A DNA stretch of 64,000 bases from Rhineura floridana. Its lineage: Eukaryota > Chordata > Lepidosauria > Squamata > Rhineuridae. Each line of letters opens with the position of its first letter. The first letter of the stretch is position 1. The notes beneath the pieces are model-generated. The model had not been told where the DNA came from, did no database searches, and saw nothing but the letters and a program-made list of their open reading frames with translations. Shown piece by piece: positions 44,816 through 58,360 of this stretch. The translations under genes and the position numbers were made by a program. The stretch covers positions 18,327,001 through 18,391,000 of the forward strand of contig NC_084489.1 of assembly GCF_030035675.1 (NCBI RefSeq), in the 5' to 3' direction.

Positions 44816-45487
44816 GTGACTTATGTTGGAGGATAATCGGCCTAACTTTGTTCTTCCACTCACTGTGATTGCTTTGTGAGACTGGCAGTCTGAGCAGATC
44901 TATGTGAGGGGTGACTTGTACCCATTTGTGGGGAAGCACTACCTGATGTCTACGCCAGTGGACCAGGCTCTTAGAAGTGAGAGTGAGCGGAGCAAAATAT
45001 TACTTTGGTCATGATTGGAGGAGCATTCCAAGAAAACTGTGCCATACTTGGCACATGAGTGTGCATCTTGTTATTGGGTGCATGTGTGAGCTGTGCTGTC
45101 AAGGCCCAGTTTCTTCAGAGGGACTCCCTCCTGAAAGGTCTTCTTCAGCTACTGATTCTGAGCAGCTTCAGTGGAGAACATGGGAAAGGTTCTTAAGAAA
45201 GAAATGTTGGCATTGGGATGGCTGAACCTAGCAACCTCACAATTCTTTTCGATGACTCCAGTCTGCTCAACTGTGTGCTGCCTTCTCTCATCTTCAGTAA
45301 TGCATTCTCCTTGTAGCCCAAGAAAAAAAAAGCCTATAGCGGAGACACTTGCAAGGGTTAGAGGAAGTGCATCTCTTCCAGAGTTTGTCTAGTGCAATTG
45401 TTACTGTGTTAAGTATTTGAGAATGAACAAACACCACCATGACTGAAAGCAACCCTGTGACACATGCTCTTGCTATTCCTTATAATA

Positions 45488-45622
45488 AGGATGGGGAACC
45501 TGTAGTCTTCCTTGTGTTGGACTACACTCCCATCATCCTTGACTATTACCAGTGCTGGCTAGGGATGATGCAAGTTGGGAGTACACATCTGGAAGCATAC
45601 AGGTTCTCCATCTCTGCTTTAC
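45488..45622. repeat. hAT-type MITE
   Basis: The left 'ggatggggaacctgtagtct' and right 'acaggttctccatctctg' ends are inverted. The inside has 'ggactacactcccatcatcc' and 'gctggctagggatgatg', typical of the abundant reptile MITE class also at 24557-24692. Confidence 0.7.
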
Positions 45623-47394
45623 AGGATAGCTTTAGTGTGGTCAGCACTGTAGTTGTGAAGCTATAACCTTCATCATGATTTCTTCTATTCAAATAGTCTT
45701 CGTTAAGCGCGCCTGTCTTTTCAGTCCTCTTCTTCTGTGTTCATAAAATGGAGGAAAAACTAAGCTACTTAAGACAATGCTTGTGAGTCAAATGCTGGCA
45801 CAAATCCCTCTTAAGCTAAGAAATTATCTGTCTAAACGTTGCTGTAAGTCAGTTGTCTTGAGCAAAGCTGACTCTTCAATCTTCCTGTTTAGCTTTCTCC
45901 TAGCTGAGTGTTGCTTGCTTGTTTTTATTATGCACTCCTTACTCCACCGATCAATCTTAGTGGCTATGCTGCCATTGTATAGTTATCTTTCGTGTGAAGA
46001 GAATAGAGTAGGTGAAAAGCTAAGTGGAGGTAGCTATTAATCTCTGCATTAATGGCATTTAAAACACCTTTGTGTGGCTCCACTGCTACTCATATAGCTG
46101 TGCTTTCCATGTTAAGAAGCCTTGTCCTCTCCAAAGATCTGTTGCCTTGAAGCCTCATGAGAGAACTTCCTTCTCTCTTTTGTCTATGAAGGGACTCCAT
46201 TTGACTTAGGAGTGCTTGGAGAAACTTGTCCTGGGCCATTTCTTTTATTATTATTAAAAGCACTGAATTTTAAAAATGCTCAATTTTTTAAATGCGTGCA
46301 AGCGTAATTTTCCCTCTTAGTTTTTGCCTAATACTTCAAAAATTAAAAGCTTGACATGCTCTTAGGAATAGAAATGTGAATTAATAGTAAACAGGTGAAT
46401 CATCTGTGAGGGTGGACAGTTTTAATTCCGTTTAGGCCTCCCTTTCAAGGGCTAATCTGGCCTTATGTATGCACGTGCATAATTCAAAGCTCTATCCTTC
46501 AAATAATGTATGTGCTTGATGTGAAAAATCCAATGAGTTGTCATACCTGGGTCTCTCATCTAAGCTGCCTGGACTTCAATTACAAAAAAAATATAATCAG
46601 TCTGGAGTTTCCAAAGATACTCCAATTACGTTGGGGTAGGGGGAAGGTATGCCACCAGGTCCTATATGTGCAAGAGGTGAGGGGAAAATGCACCATTTGG
46701 AAAATCCAAAAAGGGGAGCTGCACCCCCAGCATCCATAGGAATAACAACAAAGCCCACATATCAGGATGCTACTACCCTTCTGCCATACAGCTGTCAGGG
46801 AAGCCAGTGAATTCCTGGCGATGGACAGATGTACCCAGCACTTCTTCCTGCATCACAACACGCTGCATGATGCCGCCGCATTCGCACTCCCTGAACTAGT
46901 GTGGCCCAGGTATTAATGACTGCCGGCCCCCAGGCACACCTACAGGCAGGGATTCAGGTCTTCTTCTGGTCCTCAGAAGCAGTGTTTTGCACCCCAACGC
47001 ACAAAGGGGAAGAAACAGCCCACACAGCACCACACCCCCGTACCTTCTAGAGCAGAAGGCCTACAGAGAGGGCACAGAGTTCCTTGGGCCAAGGATGCAA
47101 GACTCACCAAGGAAGGAGCAGACTTTTGCCAAGCAGCCAAAGGGCTGGGGAGGAGAGGGAAGACGTACAACAAGGAAGCCACAGCCACATACTGACAACC
47201 ACCACCACCAGTGACTCTGCATATGCTGTGGGGCTGGGAAGCAAAACACGAGTCTGAACTATGCCAGGGACAATGTGGCCCTACTCACCTTTTTACATGC
47301 CTGCCCAAAAACAAGTCACAGCTGGGGCAAAATTGAGGAGCTCCCAGGACACAAACCCACACTGCTAGTTCCTTACTCACTCAGCCCCCAGCAG

Positions 47395-47590
47395 CAGCCG
47401 CAAACAGACACATAGTACATTTGAATAGCTCTTTGTCCCTGTGTCTTAGATGTCGAGAGCATATGGCCTACAGGAGGAGCCCTGCGCTGGTAGAACATTT
47501 TATATGCAAGAGGTGCCAGGTTCAAACACAGATTACAATTCCATGGTAGGAACAGCAGTGAGTCTCTCCCTCCCACCATTTTAGCCATAC
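47395..47590 (+). repeat. tRNA-derived SINE remnant
   Basis: The stretch 'tatgcaagaggtgccaggtt' with 'ggttcaaacac' gives a B-box-like site. It is diverged from the SINEs at 24.4 and 42 kb. Confidence 0.4.
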
Positions 47591-47883
47591 ATGACCCAAT
47601 CAGCAGGTGTGGTGGAAGGACCAGTTGCCGGGTTCCTGTATGGGCTAACTAGCTTTTTTGGCCCACCCCTCCTACTGGCAATCTGTGACCAATCCCACCC
47701 CCACTGCTGTTTCGCCTGTTGGGTAGCATCCCAGCAAACCACATTGCCTTTTGTTCCTCCTCTTACACATTGTGTAGTGTGGGGCAGGATTTCGGCCTGA
47801 GACCTATATGTAAGCCGTGATTGAGTGGGTCTTGGAGGTGGGGTAGAACACCCCCTAAATACATTTTAGACCTGTCTCTGCTA

Positions 47884-47937
47884 TGGCCAGGTGGTTAGGG
47901 AACTGATCTGTGGAGCTTGCAGTAGGGGTTAGAGTCC
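47884..47937 (+). repeat. tRNA-like head (A and B box) of a SINE or tRNA pseudogene
   Basis: 'tggccaggtggttaggg' resembles an A box and 'ggttagagtcc' a B box 43 bases later. The cloverleaf is not convincing, so a working tRNA is unlikely. Confidence 0.35.
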
Positions 47938-50700
47938 TAAAAGCTCTCTTGCCTCCTGGGACTGTTTTTGGCTGGACATGCAAAAGGCAAATGGGGCTAT
48001 ATGGCTGCAAGTGCTCTCTGCACTTCTTAGCTGAGTCATTAATTTTGTTAAGGGCCACCTGGTTAATGTGGTTTGAGCCTATGTGAAGCGGTGACAAAAT
48101 CTGCCTGCTTTGTATCAAAGTTGAAATAATGCTTTTGACTCTTAGGGTTGTTTTACATGAAACAGCCCTAATGTAATCTGGGATCACTGGCAGTGGCCTG
48201 CACAAATGCTACTTGATACACGGTTGTGCTTGATGCATCCTTAAGTTGCTTGAATCCCAACCCACCATGCTCATTTGAAATAAGGGAGCGTAATATACTT
48301 CCATCATGGAATTAGGTGACCATGGAGCAGAACCTGGTAAAGACAGCTTCAAATACAACCTGTATCCCAGCTTGATAGCCATTAGTGTGCTGTGTGAAAA
48401 TAATGTTTGTGTGATGGTAATGATGCATTCAGTTTCCTTCTACCCATCCACCTCCAAACAAAAGGTTTTAATAGCGCCACCAAAACAGAAGGCATTAAGC
48501 ACCTCTGGTGGATTTTTCCCACCACTTTCCTCATCGCAGCCTTCCTTCGAGAAATGATGTCATTCGAAAACAAGCTTAAACAAATCAGCATATAAGATAA
48601 ATAGAAATAAATTCTGAGGCATTCCGCTAACTGCAAGAGTGCTAGAGTTTGCTGTGTAAGGAACAAGGTTGGGCACTGCAATTTGCTACTCCAGAAGAAC
48701 ACGCAGTACACTTAATAAGACAGTCACTGATCACTAATTCCAATTTTTACCTCAACATAATAACGCTGGTCTTAAAAAACTCTTCTTGCTCCTTTACTCT
48801 CCTATTTTTTGCTTCTGCAGTTCTGCTGCTGTTTGGAGCTGATAACAAAAAGCATCTGCACCAAGCTTCCTTCTGATAAGACGCCTGATGCTTACTCGTT
48901 CAGCAGCTGCTCCTAGTCAGAGTCCACACTAGCACATTTTCCATTCAATATTTATTCTTTTAACTTTACACACACTGTTCTTCCATAGATATGCAGCCTA
49001 CTTTATATGTCTGATTGGGCCTGAAACTAGAAGTGATCTATTTTTCACTCTTCATTAGATGTGGAAAAGGTTGAAAATGTTTGCTCCTTGTGGATGTTGC
49101 ATGTACAAGATAATGCACAACCTTTTGCGGCATGTTAACAAATATAGACCATTTCCATTGACCTGGTTCTGTGCTTCTGTCCTAAGCTAAGACAGGAACT
49201 AAAGTGGATTCTGGCACTCACTTTGTTCATGAAAGGATGAGGGTAATCCACTTTGTGAGTATGCCATTGTAACTATCAAGTCATCAGGAATTTCAGGTTG
49301 TAGTCCTAACCATAGGAGAGGGTAAGCCTTCCTGAAGTTAATGGAACCTGTGTCTGAGTAAACATGCTTTAGGATTGGGCTACTTATGCCCACTTATTTG
49401 GGACAAAACCTTATTGAATGTATGGCAGATCTACACAGAATAGGTAATGAATATGGCTGCATGGGACTGGGTGAGCTGCGGACCTTATTGGTAGACATGT
49501 GCAGGATCAGGCTGCACAGGTTCACCTACTGGTGGTCTGCAGATGGGAATTGGTAGCACATTCTTATGCATGTATTCAACATGACTGTACTTCCTATAGG
49601 ATTGTAGCCTTACCTGCCAACTGAGTACCATATATGTCAGGTACTTCAGACTACCAATGAAATGAGGTAGAACCAGAATTGCAACAGCAAGACTGGGGAG
49701 AAAAACAAGTGGTTTCTGCTGCCACCTACAGGCAGCACCTCGGCTATCCACCTCAGTGCTGTTACTAAACATAGAGATACATAATATCTAACTGGAGCCT
49801 GCAACAAAATGTTGCAGCGTCGAGTACTGCTCTTCAGGGTTCTAACCAGCTCCCTGTTCTACTCCATCCTCCCCTTCCAATACTTTGTCAGCATTTTCTG
49901 GCCACTGAGCATGTTCAGGCCTCATTGGGTTGTTTAGCTCCCCTACCCCACTTTGCGGTTTTGTTTTGTGTTTTGCATTTCTGCAAACCTTAGGATTCCC
50001 TCGATCTCTCATATTTGTGGGTGGATTTTGGCTGCATAAGGATTGGCACTCAAGAGAGAAAATGAGAATTGAATTTATCAGTATAGCGAACAATGGAGAT
50101 ATGATAATAGTACCATAGAGAAGCTAAGGGACAGAGCGTCGCCAAGCTCTATCCTTGCAGCCTGGGAGGATATAACAGTTTGCTTTCTTCACGTTGCTTG
50201 CATAGACTGAAGGTCATATTTGAATAAATCCTTATTAGAGATCGGGCCTTTAGATTTTAGGCGCCATTTTCTTTTGCCTGCGGGGTACAAGCGAGAGCTG
50301 TTCAGTGAAAAAAAATCAGAATAGCTAAGACTGCAGAATATCTCGCCTTTCTCTCCCTGCACCCTTAGAAACAAAAAAATCATGCTCTTTTAAAGTCTTA
50401 TTTCATGTGAAAAACATTTAGTGCTTGAATCCAAACACAGGTTGTGTAATTCTAAACCTAACTCCATACATAAGTCTATGCTCTCGAACTGTAATTCCTT
50501 TTACGCTCCACCTCCTGCTTCAGCACACAAGCGGGTCCAGACTCGAAGAAGTTATAGTGACATCTGCTGTTCCCAGTCGAACGTCTGATGCAAATAAATA
50601 GTAAAGGGGAACCACAGAGTGTAGAATTTGCAGAGGGGTAGCAGCAAGCTGTATCTACTAGAGTAGTAGAGAGGCTCCCTGTCTATTTTGCCTTAGGTTC

Positions 50701-50880
50701 TTCTCATATGGCGGCGTTCAATATAGAACCCGGAAGTGAAAGAACGCTATGTCAAACTCCTGAGAAGACAGCAATGTCCCGCTTCTCTACAGCGAGACCC
50801 TGACGTCACTACCTTTCCGAGTAGACTCTATGCGATTGGTAGGATGGGAAGCTATATATAGACGTCATTGAAACTAAGGC
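50701..50880 (+). promoter_or_regulatory. RPSA: RPSA promoter
   Basis: Sites in order: YY1-like CATATGGCGGC (50706-50716), ETS-type CCGGAAGTG (50730-50738), a perfect CRE TGACGTCA (50801-50808), an inverted CCAAT box (50835-50839), TATATATA (50853-50860), and a second CRE-like GACGTCA (50861-50867). The TATA box is about 28 bases before the pyrimidine tract where transcription should start. ETS, YY1 and a TOP start are usual for ribosomal protein genes. Binding is inferred from motifs only. Confidence 0.75.
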
Positions 50881-50929
50881 CCTCTTTCTCTCCGATCTTT
50901 GAGAGGCCTCCATACGGCGTTGTTACCGC
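50881..50929 (+). other. RPSA: RPSA noncoding exon 1 with TOP start
   Basis: The exon starts near 50880 with a pyrimidine run (CCTCTTTCTCTCC), the 5' TOP signal that ties ribosomal protein mRNA translation to growth signalling. It ends at the donor CCGC|GTGAGT (50929/50930). The following 200 bases are CpG-rich. The exact start base is an estimate. Confidence 0.75.
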
Positions 50930-51678
50930 GTGAGTCCACCGATGAGTTCGCGAGCGCGCAGGCCACGTGGAGGGGCGCGGGGCGGGAGGGAAAAGAGAAA
51001 GGGCTCTTTCTGGAAGGGAAAGCACTGCTGCTTGTGCTTCGGAACTCTGGAGTGCGGAGGCCGAGGCTACAGAAGAAAGGCGGCCTGACCTCTCGCCGGC
51101 TTGGGCAGCAGAGCGCGCCTGTCTCAAGGCGGGGCGTCAGCATTTGGAACCTTTTCAAAATGATATTGTTTCTTTTGACTAAATGCTCCTCCTTCGTATT
51201 CATTGACTTTCCATTATTGCACGAAAGAACCCTCAGTTGCGGCTCTAGTCGAAGCTATCTTACATTTTCGGGGCACATAATGTTCCAGTCCAAATAAAAT
51301 CTATATTAAAAATGTCATATGGGATTTTGTTGCTTAATAGCTTCTAGTTTCAACTAGGAAGGTTGAAACCTAGAAACGATATTTAAAAGCGTAACATTTT
51401 ACTACGTACAAATTAAAGCTTACTACCAATTGTTGATATAACTAATATAAACTATGTTATTTTCTGTTTTGTATTATTTCAACTGTAATCTACACTATCC
51501 AATATTCATTTAAAGAATTTTTACTTTTAGCAGTCAAAAAGGTTCCTAGAGAATGTTACCTAAAACCAATAATGAGCAAAGATTAAAACATTCAAATGGG
51601 CACCAGTCCATCTTGAAAAAATCCTCTTGAATGGTAACAGTTGAAGGAAAGGGGGCAACCTATTGGAGTTGATGCAGG

Positions 51679-52350
51679 CAGGCCCTCCCTTAGCATGTGT
51701 GGGGCCTGGGGCAAAAGCATAGTTGGGCCCCCCCACATTCTCTCTATACAGTAGGGCCCTGCTTACCGGCATTGCGTTTTCCGGTGATCCACTGATGCAG
51801 TCACTTTAAATTAGGGGAAATTCCCCGTTTTACTGCCGGTTTTGCGCTTTTGCGACATTTTTGCGCGATGCGCCCCATTATCTTCAATGGGTTCTGCTTT
51901 ATGGTGATTTCTGCTTTACGGCAGCAGTCCGGAACTGAACCTGCCGTATAAGTGGGGCCCGCCTGTATATCCTTTCCTCCAGGCAGCGGCGGAGGCTTTG
52001 TATTTCGGCTCCTAGGAGTTTGCGGCTGCGGCTCCCTTTTTTGCAGCTTTCGTTGGCGGTGGCTTTGTATTTTTTGGCGGCGGCTCCCTCTTTTGCAGCC
52101 TTTGTTGTAGACTCTCTTAGCGTTTCTCGCTGCGAGGTTTTCTCCTTTCCGGCTCACTACCATGGCTGTCAGGAGACCGGAGACCACCGCTGCATCTCTT
52201 CCTTCCGGCTTGTTTCTTCGCTCCCTTCAGCTCGCTACTGCGGCCTCGGACCGGCGGCTGCTTTTATATGCAGATTGCCAAGCACGGGGCCCCCCAAAAC
52301 GTGGGGCCCAGGGCAACTTCCCCGCTTCCCGGTGCCTAGGGGCAGCTCTG
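51679..52350. mobile_element. hAT-type element in RPSA intron 1, carrying a nested Tigger
   Basis: The ends CAGGCCCTCCCTTAG and CCTAGGGGCAGCTCTG are imperfect inverted repeats. Flanks GATGCAGG (51671-51678) and GGTGCAGG (52351-52358) are an 8-bp duplication with one mismatch. The inside has 'gtgtggggcctggggcaaaa' and 'acgtggggcccagggcaact' near the two ends. No transposase is visible; the long plus-strand frame (52020-52559) crosses the element edge and is accidental. It resembles the element at 873-1500 in its G/C-rich ends. Confidence 0.75.
51749..51965. mobile_element. Tigger/pogo-type MITE, 217 bp, nested in a hAT element
   Basis: The ends CAGTAGGGCCC and GGGCCCGCCTG are inverted repeats. 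Each is flanked by TA (51747-51748 and 51966-51967), the mariner/pogo target. The terminal sequence continues 'tgcttaccggcattgcgttt' / 'ctgccgtataagtggggccc', like Tigger-class ends ('CAGTAGTCCCC...TTATCCG'). No coding capacity. It sits inside the hAT element at 51679-52350. Confidence 0.75.
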
Positions 52351-52967
52351 GGTGCAGGGGTTCCACATCCCAACTCTTCCTGTGCTGCAGCCTGAGAGTA
52401 TGGCTGCGGCTAGATGGCAGTTGGAGGGAAGGACCCATAGTCTCAGCATCGCTGATACACTGGCCTGCAGTCCCACGTCTTCCTGCTGCAGCCTGGAAAA
52501 AAAAAATTACTGATGAGCATTGTGGGTCATTTAATCAAAAGAAGCAACTCTTCAAATAAAAATATTTTCTTTGGGCTGAAATTGAAGAGCTTAAGCATTA
52601 TACCTTCAGTAGCTCTATCAACAGAAATACCTAATAGGCAATGTTAGGCCAGTCATTTAATAATAATTTTGCCTTTTTGATTGTCACTGTATGTAATAAG
52701 ACATTTTCTAAGTTGCAAGACAATAGTGCAGAATACCTAAGGTTTTGGATATGATTACCAAGGTGGAAAGCATTGAAATTGCATTTTTAGCTTAATCATT
52801 CTTGTACTGAAGGTGTTGCAATTGTAGATTAGCCTCTGCAATGATGGTAATAGGTCACTCTTACTTCCATTTTATTGATGGGCAATGCAGACTTAAAGTA
52901 GTGATGTTCCCAAGGCTGTTCTGCTAATGTAGCTGATTTTGTTCTAGGTTTCCTGTCGTTGCTTTAA

Positions 52968-56239
<3,272 letters not shown>

Positions 56240-56271
56240 TATAGCAACAGGAATTCATTAATACAGTGACA

Positions 56272-56277
56272 AATAAA
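56272..56277 (+). terminator. RPSA: RPSA polyadenylation signal
   Basis: AATAAA lies 33 bases after the stop codon, followed by a T/G-rich stretch (tctttcttgtg). The short 3' UTR is as usual for ribosomal protein mRNAs. Confidence 0.85.
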
Positions 56278-56295
56278 GATCTTTCTTGTGATCAG

Positions 56296-58360
56296 GCTTG
56301 GCTTGCTTTGCTTTTCTGGTATGCAGTATTGTACTGGTGTGTTTTGAGAGCCACAAGTTCTTCCTGCATTCTAAAAAATAGGCCATATGCCACAGTCGAG
56401 TTAGACAATCTTGACACCTGATGTTTATTAAATTTTGAGTCATGTAGAAGTTCATGCATCAAATCCCTTTTAAAGTGGTTATACATCTTACAGGGCATGT
56501 TTAAATAATGTTGATATATCTGTGCCATGTTGCTTTACTACACAGGGCAGTGCCTACTGCGGTAAGTTACCCAATCTCTGTTAGGCAAGTTGTTTTTAAT
56601 GGAGACTGTGTTTTGAATTAAGTAAGAACTAACAGGCCAGTACATTAACTTTGTTTACTCTGCTGTTTTCTGAAGAAAAAAATACAGAATTAAAATCCAT
56701 ATTAGGGGCAATACTTTTCTGATTGGGCCAACTGAAATGCTGATCTGCCTTTGCTAAAAGTTCTAAGATAATGAGTGGGAGCAGTTATATAAGAAAATGA
56801 GGCCTTTTCAGGTACTTTAGGTTTCAAATTGCACTCTGGCCTTATGGAAAGGAGGGGCACAAAATGGATTATTTCTCATCTCTGCAAATAGGACAACTGG
56901 CTGTTACTGAAGTCAGTTTTCAGCTCTATGTGAAATGCACAGGTTTCTTTGGTAGATGAACATGAATAAAGAGATACAAGATAGTCCTTATATATAAACA
57001 GAGGTAGAGGTAATGTATAGGTGGTGTGCTAGGCAAAAGTTAATGGAAACCAGATGGAGGTTTACCTAGCCTTGGAGGCAATGTTCTCTTAGAGAATAAA
57101 ATCCCATCTTCAGGTAGCATCAGGTTCTGTTCAGGATACTGCTGCTGGTATTTTCCAAGTCTCACAAAAGTTACCATAAGAAAAAAAATTAAATCCATAT
57201 TGACCATGCTTTATTAAGCTTTATTGACTTTTTATCAAGTAATGGTGCCTAGAGCTTCAGCTTTACAAAATTGTCTTATTTTTTGATAACCTTGTATGCC
57301 CATTCTTTTACGCAAACATACTTCTATCCACACAGATCTGAATAACTGGTGATCAGTGTCCCAACAATAGCTAAATGGTCTGGAAAAAAAATATCAGACT
57401 AAGCCTTGAAATGCAAGGATATTCTACAATACACAAATTCAAAGGGCCTCCGTTACTGAAAATGGGGTCCTAGACTGGGCTGGGGAACTATTTTCAGCCT
57501 GAGGGCCCCACTGTTTAGTTGTCAACCTGCAGGGGGCTGCATGCTAGTGGTGGGTATGGTCAGCTAGAAGGGGCCACCAAAACACGCATATACACATTCT
57601 CTTACTCTAACCTACCCTGCTGCAATAATGTTTGGAAAGAACCACCTATTGGAGCCAATAGGATGCTTTTCACGCCTAATTATGAAAAGCATGTGGGGGC
57701 ATTTTTGCTGGAGGGGGTTGCAGTGCAAGGGAAGACAAATCAGTTCACCTATCTCACAAACCTTAGAATGACCACCTACGATAGGTCAGTACTGTTCCTA
57801 TATTTCAGAGACTGAAAGATAGTGGCTTGTGTGAACCCCTTGGGTTTGTTGCTGGGGTAAGATTTGATTGGGACTCCTTATGAGCCACTTCTCTTTTGCT
57901 TTTATTAAAATGTATCTGATCTTATGCTTGAAACCATCTCTTTTAGAACTTTTAGAGAGGAACATTCAGTGGTGTTTCCTGTAAATGTATTTAAATACTT
58001 CTAAAAGCCAGGAAGGTGACTGAAACCATCTAACTGGTTGTCAGCCCTATTTTCAATGCTTCTTGATCTCTTAAGCTTTGTGTTTTCAAATGAAAGATCT
58101 GTGGTCTTGTTAGTGTTGCTTCGTCTGAACCCCACCTCAAAAAGCAAATATTCTGGATGGTTTAGACAAGCATTGCATATGGGCCAAATGAGAAAATGAA
58201 ATAAAAGGGAGAGGGAGTAGGAGAAATTACCTCTCACAAGGCTGTTTTTATATGAAAGTGGTAATGAGCTTTACATCTCAAATGTGGGTATATGAAACTG
58301 TCATTTGTAGGAAAATGTTATATACGTCTAGTGCATACAAATGAATCTTTTAATTGATTG
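56296..58360. other. Intergenic between convergent genes; one hAT MITE
   Basis: The part next to 58361 should hold the 3' UTR of the minus-strand gene. At about 57470-57600 'gggctggggaactattttca', 'gagggccccactg' and 'gctgcatgctagtggtgggt' are one end of an abundant reptile hAT MITE. No other gene is seen; MOBP, next to RPSA in mammals, is not recognised. Confidence 0.45.

Larger units (their letters stand above)
44816..50700. other. SLC25A38 3' region and intergenic
   Basis: The first part should be SLC25A38 3' UTR; I could not fix its polyadenylation site. Separate entries cover the MITE at 45488-45622, a SINE at 47395-47590 and a tRNA-like head at 47884-47937. A short squamate-type repeat is at about 49315-49380 and another piece at 49550-49615. 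At 46730-47300 the composition is C/A-rich and I recognise nothing in it. No exon of another gene is supported. Confidence 0.4.

Noticed and set aside
52020-52559. 179-residue plus-strand open frame
   Set aside because: It begins inside the hAT element in RPSA intron 1 and runs past its edge; the composition follows the repeat and no domain is seen.
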